Source of the DNA: an uncultured Eubacterium sp.
GTDB taxonomy: Bacteria; Bacillota; Clostridia; Lachnospirales; Lachnospiraceae
Direction of reading: 5' to 3'
NCBI GenBank assembly: GCA_900547255.1
Contig: URGC01000043.1
Location: 1-18,949, forward strand
Length of the DNA: 18,949 nucleotides
Shown here piece by piece: positions 13,771 through 18,949 of the stretch (position 1 is the first letter of the stretch; the number at the start of each line of letters is the position of its first letter). Under the pieces are notes generated by a model, which saw only the letters and a program-made list of their open reading frames with translations, searched no databases and was not told where the DNA came from. A program made the position numbers and the translations under genes.

Positions 13771-13828
13771 TTTGTATATAAAGACTGGCATACAGTAAGT
13801 CCATAAGCGCATGTATGCTGGTTACAAA
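13771..13828 (+). promoter_or_regulatory. Long hairpin just upstream of the rplQ ribosome binding site
   Basis: CTGGCATAC (13785-13793) pairs with GTATGCTGG (13813-13821), nine pairs including two G-U. TTTGTA (13771-13776) pairs with TACAAA (13823-13828) below an asymmetric internal loop. The structure begins 3 bases after the rpoA stop and ends next to the GGAGG of rplQ (13830-13834). It is well placed to set rplQ translation or to protect the rpoA 3' end. Confidence 0.5.
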
Positions 13829-13843
13829 TGGAGGATAATTATA

Positions 13844-14380
13844 ATGGCAAAGTATAGAAAGCTCGGCAGAACACAGAGCCAGAGAAAAGCTTTACTTAGA
13901 AATCAGGTTACAGCTTTAATTGAGAACGGCAAGATCGTTACAACAGAAGCTAGAGCTAAAGAAGTTAAGAAGATGGCTGAAAAGCTTATCACAATCGCAA
14001 TTAAAGAGAAGGACAACTACGAGACAGTTAAGGTTTCTGCTAAGGTTCCTAAGAAGGATGCTAACGGCAAGAGAGTTAAGGAAGTTGTTGATGGCAAGAA
14101 GGTTACTGTATACGATACAGTAGAGAAGGAAATCAAGAAGGATATGCCTTCAAGACTTCACGCTAGAAAGCAGATGGATAAGGTTCTTTACACAGTTACA
14201 GAAGTTCCTACAGCAGCTGCTGGAAAGAAGAAAAATACAAAAGAGATCGATGTTGCAACAAAATTATTCGAAGAAATCGCACCAAAATATGCAGATCGTA
14301 ACGGTGGTTACACAAGAATCGTTAAGATCGGCTTAAGAAAAGGCGATGCAGCAATGCAGGTACTTCTTGAGTTAGTTTAA
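13844..14380 (+). CDS. rplQ: 50S ribosomal protein L17 with internal insertion
   Basis: L17 sits near the exit tunnel of the large subunit. The chosen start is ATG 13844 (MAKYRKLGRTQSQRKALLRN), about 9 bases after GGAGG; an in-frame ATG at 13811 lies in the upstream hairpin. The 178 residues far exceed the 120 of B. subtilis. The N-part (1-52) and the C-part from SRLHARKQM (103) to GGYTRIVKIGLRKGDAAMQVLLELV match the family. About residues 54-102 are extra, a Lys/Val-rich charged stretch with DANGKRVKEVVDGKKVTVYD. The insertion appears to be typical of Lachnospiraceae (from memory). It is the last gene of the alpha operon. Confidence 0.97.
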   Translation: MAKYRKLGRTQSQRKALLRNQVTALIENGKIVTTEARAKEVKKMAEKLITIAIKEKDNYETVKVSAKVPKKDANGKRVKEVVDGKKVTVYDTVEKEIKKDMPSRLHARKQMDKVLYTVTEVPTAAAGKKKNTKEIDVATKLFEEIAPKYADRNGGYTRIVKIGLRKGDAAMQVLLELV

Positions 14381-14397
14381 TCAGAGTGTAATTAGAG

Positions 14398-14433
14398 CGT
14401 GGATATTGTTATTATCAATATCCACGTTTTTTT
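14398..14433 (+). terminator. Strong intrinsic terminator after rplQ
   Basis: CGTGGATATTG (14398-14408) pairs perfectly with CAATATCCACG (14416-14426) around a 7-base loop, and seven T residues follow directly (14427-14433). It starts 18 bases after the rplQ stop and closes the alpha operon. Confidence 0.95.
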
Positions 14434-14457
14434 ACTATATAGATTGCGGGTATAATA

Positions 14458-15315
14458 ATGGGAATTATTGAGACAAAGAATCTTACATTTGAATATATAA
14501 GAAGAGACGAAGATGGCAATGTAGAAGGCATTAATACAGCAGTGGACAATGTAAGCCTTGATTTGATAGAAGGTAAATTCATTGCGATATTAGGCCATAA
14601 TGGTTCAGGTAAATCTACTCTTGCAAAGCATTTTAACGCTCTTGTAGCCCCAACAGAGGGTACTGTCATAGTAGATGGCATGGATACAAGAGATGAGGAC
14701 AAGACATTAGATATCAGACAGACTGCCGGAATGGTATTCCAGAATCCTGATAATCAGATAATATGTACCCTCGTTGATGAAGAGGTTGGATTTGGACCAG
14801 AGAATATAGGAGTGCCAACTGATGAGATATGGGAGCGCGTTGAGAAGAGCCTGAAGGCAGTAGGAATGTATAAGTTCAGGAATGCATCACCTAACAAACT
14901 GTCTGGTGGACAGAAGCAGCGAGTTGCCATAGCTGGAATAGTAGCGATGAAGCCAAAATGTATTATATTAGATGAGCCGACAGCGATGCTTGATCCTCTT
15001 GGACGAAAAGAGGTTATACATGTGCTTCACGAATTAAATAGAAAAGAAGGTGTGACAATTATTCTCATCACACATTATATGGAAGAGGTAATTGACGCAG
15101 ATAGAATATATGTTATGGACTCTGGAAAGCTTATAATGCAGGGTACACCTAGAGAGATATTCTCCCAGGTTGAAAAGTTAAAGGAATTAAGATTAGATGT
15201 TCCACAGGTCACAGAACTTGCATATGAACTTAAACAGAGCGGTATTCCACTTACAGACGGAATACTTACGAAAGAAGAGCTTATAGAGCAGCTTAAGAAA
15301 TATAAAAATGCGTAG
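14458..15315 (+). CDS. ecfA1: Energy-coupling factor transporter ATPase EcfA1
   Basis: EcfA1 is one of the two ABC ATPases of the energy-coupling factor module, which powers uptake of vitamins or metals through exchangeable substrate-binding S proteins. The 285-residue product has Walker A GHNGSGKST (46-54), the Q-loop (Q95), signature LSGGQ (148-152), Walker B ending LDEP with catalytic E173, and switch H206. The pair order A1-A2-T-truA after rplQ is that of Bacillus. No S-component is present. The ribosome binding site before ATG 14458 is weak (GCGGG). A TATAAT abuts the start codon but is too close to act as its promoter. Confidence 0.94.
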   Translation: MGIIETKNLTFEYIRRDEDGNVEGINTAVDNVSLDLIEGKFIAILGHNGSGKSTLAKHFNALVAPTEGTVIVDGMDTRDEDKTLDIRQTAGMVFQNPDNQIICTLVDEEVGFGPENIGVPTDEIWERVEKSLKAVGMYKFRNASPNKLSGGQKQRVAIAGIVAMKPKCIILDEPTAMLDPLGRKEVIHVLHELNRKEGVTIILITHYMEEVIDADRIYVMDSGKLIMQGTPREIFSQVEKLKELRLDVPQVTELAYELKQSGIPLTDGILTKEELIEQLKKYKNA

Positions 15316-15329
15316 AAGTGAGGATTATC

Positions 15330-16181
15330 ATGGCAATCATAGTTGATAATATCTGTTATACATACGAGATAGGAACTGGATTTGAGAGACAGGCATTGAA
15401 AAATATAAGCTGTGTTATCAATGATGGTGAATTTATTGGTCTTATCGGTCATACAGGTTCTGGTAAATCAACATTTATACAGCATCTGAATGGACTTGTT
15501 AAGGCAACAAGTGGTTCGATATATTATAATGGTCAGGATATATATGATAAAAATTTTGATATGAAGACACTTCGAAGTAAGGTCGGGCTGGTATTTCAGT
15601 ATCCGGAACACCAGCTTTTTGAGACAGATATATTCAAGGATGTATGTTTCGGACCGAAAAATCTTGGCATAGATAAGATGGAGATGGAACTTAGGGCATA
15701 TGAAGCACTGCATATGGTAGGTATTCCAGATGAACTGTTCTATCAGTCACCATTTGACTTGTCAGGCGGACAGAAAAGACGAGTTGCAATTGCAGGAGTG
15801 CTTGCGATGAAGCCAGATGTGCTTATACTTGATGAGCCGACAGCAGGACTTGATCCTAAGGGCAGGGATGATATATTAGGCTGTGTCAAAAAGCTTCATG
15901 ATGAGATGGGAATTACAGTAATCCTCGTTTCACACAGCATGGAAGATGTAGCTAATTATGTTGACAGAATTATGGTAATGAACGATGGTGTTCTGACATT
16001 TGATGATACACCTAAGGCAATATTTACACATGCTGCACAGCTTGAGGCAATCGGTCTTGCAGCCCCACAGGTTACTTATATTATGAAAGACCTGTGTGAT
16101 GCAGGATTCAATGTTGATACATCAGCGATAACGATTAAAGAAGCCAAGGAAGAGATATTAAAATCACTGGGAAGGATATAG
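15330..16181 (+). CDS. ecfA2: Energy-coupling factor transporter ATPase EcfA2
   Basis: EcfA2 is the second, non-identical ABC ATPase of the ECF complex and pairs with EcfA1 on the cytosolic face of EcfT. The chosen start is ATG 15330 (MAIIVDNICYTYEIGTGFERQAL), 283 residues, with GTGAGG just upstream. An in-frame GTG at 15318 lies within that site. Motifs are Walker A GHTGSGKST (40-48), Q90 in the Q-loop, LSGGQ (144-148), Walker B ending LDEP with E169, and H202. The TxFERxAL segment near the start is typical of A2. It is 14 bases after ecfA1 and 4 before ecfT. Confidence 0.94.
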   Translation: MAIIVDNICYTYEIGTGFERQALKNISCVINDGEFIGLIGHTGSGKSTFIQHLNGLVKATSGSIYYNGQDIYDKNFDMKTLRSKVGLVFQYPEHQLFETDIFKDVCFGPKNLGIDKMEMELRAYEALHMVGIPDELFYQSPFDLSGGQKRRVAIAGVLAMKPDVLILDEPTAGLDPKGRDDILGCVKKLHDEMGITVILVSHSMEDVANYVDRIMVMNDGVLTFDDTPKAIFTHAAQLEAIGLAAPQVTYIMKDLCDAGFNVDTSAITIKEAKEEILKSLGRI

Positions 16182-16185
16182 TGGA

Positions 16186-17001
16186 ATGTTACGAGATATT
16201 ACAATTGGACAATATTATCAGACTAAATCAGTAATACATTCACTTGACCCAAGAGTTAAGCTGATGGGTACACTCGTATTCATTATATCTTTATTTATTG
16301 GTAAAAGCGTGTGGATGTATCTGGCTGTGACGTTATTTCTTGCAGCCGTTATCAAATTATCTAAAGTCCCATTCAAATTCATTGTAAAAGGTTTGAAGGC
16401 GGTTGTTATACTTGTAGCCTTAAGTGCTGCATTTAACCTGTTTCTTACAGATGGTGAGGTTGTATTCAGACTGTGGAAGCTTACAATAACTAAAGAAGGT
16501 ATTGTGCTTGCTGTATTCATGGTTATAAGGCTTATGTACTTAATTATGGGCTCTTCTATAATGACACTTACAACAACGCCTAATAACCTGACAGACGGCC
16601 TTGAGAAGGGACTTGGATTCCTTAAAGTATTCAAGGTTCCAGTGCATGAGATATCCATGATGATGTCCATTGCGCTCAGATTCATTCCAATTCTTATCGA
16701 GGAGACTGATAAGATTATGAAGGCACAGATGGCGCGAGGTGCAGATTTTGAGAATGGTAATCTTATTCAGAAGGCTAAGGCGATGATTCCTATTCTTGTT
16801 CCATTATTTGTGTCTGCGTTCAGACGTGCAAATGACCTTGCCAATGCCATGGAAGCAAGATGTTATCATGGCTCAGAGGGCAGAACCAAGATGAAGCCTT
16901 TAAAATATACTAAGAATGATAGAATAGCATATGGTGTGCTTGCATTATATCTTATAGCGCTTATAGCTTTAAATGTCGTTATGGGCGACAGGATTATATA
17001 A
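16186..17001 (+). CDS. ecfT: Energy-coupling factor transporter transmembrane protein EcfT
   Basis: EcfT is the membrane scaffold that links the two ATPases to the S component. The 271-residue product has about five to six hydrophobic segments (near 28-45, 45-58, 72-88, 105-122, 195-212 and 248-266). The two coupling motifs that dock into the ATPases are visible as ARG at 183-185 (AQMARGADFENG) and ARC at 224-226 (AMEARCYHG); the second carries Cys where Gly is usual. The opening PRVKL follows the family. AAGGA lies about 9 bases upstream of the ATG, which is only 4 bases after the ecfA2 stop. Confidence 0.93.
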   Translation: MLRDITIGQYYQTKSVIHSLDPRVKLMGTLVFIISLFIGKSVWMYLAVTLFLAAVIKLSKVPFKFIVKGLKAVVILVALSAAFNLFLTDGEVVFRLWKLTITKEGIVLAVFMVIRLMYLIMGSSIMTLTTTPNNLTDGLEKGLGFLKVFKVPVHEISMMMSIALRFIPILIEETDKIMKAQMARGADFENGNLIQKAKAMIPILVPLFVSAFRRANDLANAMEARCYHGSEGRTKMKPLKYTKNDRIAYGVLALYLIALIALNVVMGDRII

Positions 17002-17013
17002 CAGATGAAATAT

Positions 17014-17054
17014 TGTGAGTGTCACAGGAAAATATTTTTCTTGTGGCACTTATG
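17014..17054 (+). promoter_or_regulatory. Long perfect hairpin between ecfT and truA
   Basis: AGTGTCACAGGAAAA (17018-17032) pairs with TTTTCTTGTGGCACT (17036-17050), 15 pairs of which two are G-U, with a TAT loop, and the stem can extend by a few wobble pairs. No T-run follows, so it is not a standard terminator. It begins 13 bases after the ecfT stop and ends 28 bases before truA. A role in mRNA stability or in limiting read-through is possible. Confidence 0.55.
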
Positions 17055-17081
17055 TATATTAAGCCAGGGGAGCATGACTAG

Positions 17082-17879
17082 ATGAAGAGAATAAAGCTTA
17101 CTGTCGCATATGATGGTACTAATTATTGTGGCTGGCAGATACAGCCTAATGGAATGACAATTGAATCTGTGCTTGATAATGCTATCGGACAGCTCACAGG
17201 TGAAAAGATACATGTGATAGGAGCAAGCAGGACGGATGCCGGTGTATCAGCCTATGGAAATGTTGCAGTATTTGACACAGAATCAACAATTCCAGGAGAT
17301 AAATTTGCATATGCGCTTAACCGCTATATGCCGGATGATGTGAGTGTAGTTGACTCATGTGAGGTTGACCCGGCATTTCATCCAAGACATTGTGATACGA
17401 AAAAGACATACGAATATAAGATATTATGCTCAAAATTCCCGGTTCCACAGCTTCGCAACAGTGTGTGGCACATTCCGTACCAGCTTGATATAGATAAGAT
17501 GCGTCAGGCTGCATCATATCTGACTGGTGAGCATGATTTTAAGAGTTTTGCATGTGTGAGGACTGATGCAGAGACAACAGTGAGAACGATATATTCACTG
17601 GAGGTTGAGGAAAAAGCATTATTTGGAGTGGGTGTGGATTCTCATGCAGATATAATACAGTCGCCGGTTAGGGATGCTGTTATGTACACAATAAGGGTTT
17701 GTGGTAATGGATTTTTGTATAATATGGTTCGTATTATAGCTGGAACTCTTATGCAGACAGGGCGTGGACAGTTGACACCAGAGCAGGTAAAGATTATGTT
17801 AGAAAGCATGGACCGCACTGTGGCTGGACAGACTGCGCCTCCACAGGGACTTACGCTGATGGGGATTGAATACATGTAA
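17082..17879 (+). CDS. truA: tRNA pseudouridine(38-40) synthase TruA
   Basis: TruA converts U38, U39 and U40 of the tRNA anticodon stem-loop to pseudouridine. The 265-residue product has the N-terminal KRIKLTVAYDGTNYCGWQIQPNG, the catalytic Asp D52 in SRTDAGVSA, the HPRHCDTKKTYEYKI region and a C-terminal FLYNMVRIIAGTLMQTGRG. The length is as expected (about 245-270). AGGGGAG about 9 bases upstream supports ATG 17082. Genome position after ecfT and before rplM is the same as in Bacillus. Confidence 0.96.
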   Translation: MKRIKLTVAYDGTNYCGWQIQPNGMTIESVLDNAIGQLTGEKIHVIGASRTDAGVSAYGNVAVFDTESTIPGDKFAYALNRYMPDDVSVVDSCEVDPAFHPRHCDTKKTYEYKILCSKFPVPQLRNSVWHIPYQLDIDKMRQAASYLTGEHDFKSFACVRTDAETTVRTIYSLEVEEKALFGVGVDSHADIIQSPVRDAVMYTIRVCGNGFLYNMVRIIAGTLMQTGRGQLTPEQVKIMLESMDRTVAGQTAPPQGLTLMGIEYM

Positions 17880-17955
17880 TGTGTGGATATCCTCGCATCT
17901 TTTGTAAGCGTTTGTGGACAATTTTAAAAATGTGTCAAATAATATAAAAAAGGAA

Positions 17956-17984
17956 TTGACACACCAGGAAGTGTGTTATATAAT
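17956..17984 (+). promoter_or_regulatory. Consensus sigma-A promoter for rplM-rpsI
   Basis: TTGACA (17956-17961) and TATAAT (17979-17984) match the housekeeping consensus perfectly at the ideal 17-base spacing. An AT-rich, A-tract stretch (about 17921-17953) lies upstream. Transcription should start near 17991, the beginning of the leader hairpins. This is the strongest promoter in the window. Confidence 0.93.
17959..17976 (+). promoter_or_regulatory. Candidate operator dyad overlapping the rplM -35 box
   Basis: ACACAC (17959-17964) and GTGTGT (17971-17976) form a perfect inverted repeat around CAGGAA, between and overlapping the -35 and spacer regions. In addition, TGTGTCAA (17931-17938) is the exact reverse complement of TTGACACA (17956-17963). 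A binding protein here would compete with RNA polymerase. No regulator is known to me for this site. Confidence 0.4.
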
Positions 17985-17990
17985 TTAACA

Positions 17991-18068
17991 ATGTGACGTG
18001 GATAAACTGCGCTCACATATTGGTTATTAAAGGTATTAGATGCTTAACCAATGCCCCGGAGAAGCATT
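17991..18068 (+). promoter_or_regulatory. L13-type leader RNA upstream of rplM
   Basis: Directly after the promoter, ATGTGA (17991-17996) pairs with TCACAT (18013-18018). ATTGGTTA (18019-18026) pairs with TAACCAAT (18045-18052), with a loop that contains GGTATTA. AATGC (18050-18054) pairs with GCATT (18064-18068) and shares bases with the second stem, so these two are exclusive. A leader of this kind is known upstream of rplM in low-GC Gram-positives (Rfam L13 leader), presumably bound by L13. Match to that family is from memory and not searched. Confidence 0.65.
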
Positions 18069-18130
18069 TATAATATATAATAATAACATTTTGTTTAATG
18101 TAATTAGTGAATATTTCAGGAGGAAAACCA

Positions 18131-18559
18131 ATGAAAACTTATATGGCTACTGCATCAAGCATTGAAAGAAAATGGTATGTTGTTGATGCTGCAGATTATA
18201 CATTAGGTCGTTTAGCATCACAGGTTGCTGCTGTATTAAGAGGAAAGAACAAGCCTACTTTTACACCATTCATCGACTGTGGTGATAACGTTATCGTTAT
18301 TAACGCTGAGAAGGTTCAGCTTACAGGTAAGAAGTTAGATCAGAAGATTTACTACAATCACTCAGATTATGTTGGTGGTATGAAAGAGACAACTCTTAGA
18401 GAGTTAATGCAGAAGAAGCCTGAGAAGGCTGTTGAGCTTGCAGTTAAGGGAATGCTTCCAAAGGGACCTTTAGGCAGACAGATGTACACAAAGCTTCATG
18501 TATATGCTGGTCCAGATCATGATCAGGCAGCACAGAAGCCAGAAGTATTAAAGTTTTAA
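18131..18559 (+). CDS. rplM: 50S ribosomal protein L13
   Basis: L13 is an early-assembly protein of the large subunit. The start is ATG 18131, with AGGAGG (18118-18123) 7 bases upstream; an in-frame GTG at 18107 precedes the site. The 142-residue product reads MKTYMATASSIERKWYVVDAADYTLGRLASQ at its start, followed by RGKNKPTFTPFIDCGDNVIVINAEKVQLTGKKLDQKIYYNHSDYVGG and the signature KGMLPKGPLGRQMYTKLHVYAGPDHDQAAQKPEVL. It is the first gene of the rplM-rpsI operon, with rpsI 28 bases downstream. Confidence 0.98.
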   Translation: MKTYMATASSIERKWYVVDAADYTLGRLASQVAAVLRGKNKPTFTPFIDCGDNVIVINAEKVQLTGKKLDQKIYYNHSDYVGGMKETTLRELMQKKPEKAVELAVKGMLPKGPLGRQMYTKLHVYAGPDHDQAAQKPEVLKF

Positions 18560-18587
18560 TTAGAGGAATATAAAGGAGGATATGACA

Positions 18588-18949
18588 GTGGCTAAGAAGG
18601 CAAACGCAAAGTTCTACGGAACTGGTAGAAGAAAAAGCAGTATCGCTAGAGTATATTTAGTACCTGGTAATGGTACAATCACAATAAATAAGAGATCTCT
18701 GGATGAGTATTTTGGTCTTGAGACATTAAAGGTTGTTGTTAAGCAGCCATTAGTACTTACAGAGACAACTGATAAGTTTGATGTTATCGTTAACGTACAC
18801 GGTGGCGGATACACAGGTCAGGCTGGTGCTATCAGACATGGTATTTCAAGAGCTCTCCTTGAGGTTGATTCAGACGAGTATCGTCCAGCACTCAAGAAGG
18901 CAGGTTTCTTAACAAGAGATCCAAGAATGAAGGAAAGAAAGAAGTACGG
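18588..18949 (+). CDS. rpsI: 30S ribosomal protein S9, 3' partial
   Basis: S9 lies in the 30S head, and its C-terminal tail reaches the P-site tRNA anticodon. The frame is open to the window end after 120 full codons; S9 is usually about 130 residues, so only the basic tail (typically ending in SKR) is missing. The start is taken as GTG 18588 (MAKKANAKFYGTGRRKSSIARVYLVPG), with AGGAGG (18574-18579) 8 bases upstream. The ATG at 18582, in frame, is only 2 bases from that site. The family stretches GGGYTGQAGAIRHGISRALLE and RKKYG are visible. Confidence 0.96.
   Translation, partial: MAKKANAKFYGTGRRKSSIARVYLVPGNGTITINKRSLDEYFGLETLKVVVKQPLVLTETTDKFDVIVNVHGGGYTGQAGAIRHGISRALLEVDSDEYRPALKKAGFLTRDPRMKERKKY

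Noticed and set aside
14451..14456. TATAAT immediately before ecfA1
   Set aside because: It directly abuts the ATG, so transcription would begin inside the gene. The region 17 bases upstream is the T-run of the terminator, not a -35 box.
17880..17930. Possible terminator after truA
   Set aside because: No stable stem followed by a T-run was found between the truA stop and the rplM promoter. Weak complementarities only.
1..18949. Mobile elements, CRISPR, phage or other accessory systems
   Set aside because: All genes belong to the conserved translation cluster or its usual neighbours, and no direct-repeat arrays, transposase-like frames or foreign islands are visible.

Overview
This window is an 18.9-kb stretch of the conserved ribosomal-protein supercluster of a low-GC Gram-positive bacterium. 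It is most likely a member of the Clostridia, and of the Lachnospiraceae in particular. The gene order is that of Firmicutes: the end of the S10 operon, then spc, then adk-map-KOW-infA-rpmJ, then the alpha operon, then ecfA1-ecfA2-ecfT-truA, then rplM-rpsI. Lineage hints are rpsD lying inside the alpha operon (in Bacillus it lies elsewhere), a large internal insertion in L17, an N-terminal extension on L22, zinc-type S14 and L36, AGA-rich Arg codons and strong AGGAGG ribosome binding sites. The family assignment is inference from these traits; no database search was possible. Every gene reads on the + strand.

Layout. Bases 1-2939 hold the tail of the S10 operon: rplB (5' end cut off), rpsS, rplV, rpsC, rplP and rpmC. 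Bases 2978-8725 hold rpsQ and the spc genes rplN, rplX, rplE, rpsN (zinc type), rpsH, rplF, rplR, rpsE, rpmD, rplO and secY. A moderate hairpin terminator follows secY, then adk, map, a small KOW-domain gene and infA (8821-10802). A strong extended -10 promoter then opens a new unit, rpmJ, followed by 266 bases of highly structured non-coding sequence and rpsM-rpsK-rpsD-rpoA-rplQ (11340-14380). This unit ends in a textbook intrinsic terminator. The ECF transporter core ecfA1-ecfA2-ecfT and truA follow. The last part has a perfect-consensus sigma-A promoter, an L13-type leader RNA, rplM, and rpsI cut by the window edge.

The proteins are a coherent growth-linked set: ribosome assembly, membrane insertion of proteins (SecY), N-terminal Met removal (Map), nucleotide balance (Adk), initiation (IF-1), transcription (RpoA), tRNA pseudouridylation (TruA) and vitamin or metal uptake (ECF). 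rpmJ and rpsI need separate notice, because rpmJ is very short and rpsI runs off the window.

The most interesting material is non-coding. The rpmJ-rpsM spacer can fold into several helices with mutually exclusive pairings, and it sits upstream of the operon that encodes S4, so an autogenous S4-responsive leader is the best explanation. The rplM promoter carries a perfect dyad overlapping its -35 box. A long hairpin lies just before the rplQ ribosome binding site, and two stacked hairpins separate rplV from rpsC. I found no mobile element, CRISPR array, tRNA, rRNA or obviously foreign gene. Apart from the structured spacers, this is a conserved housekeeping region.
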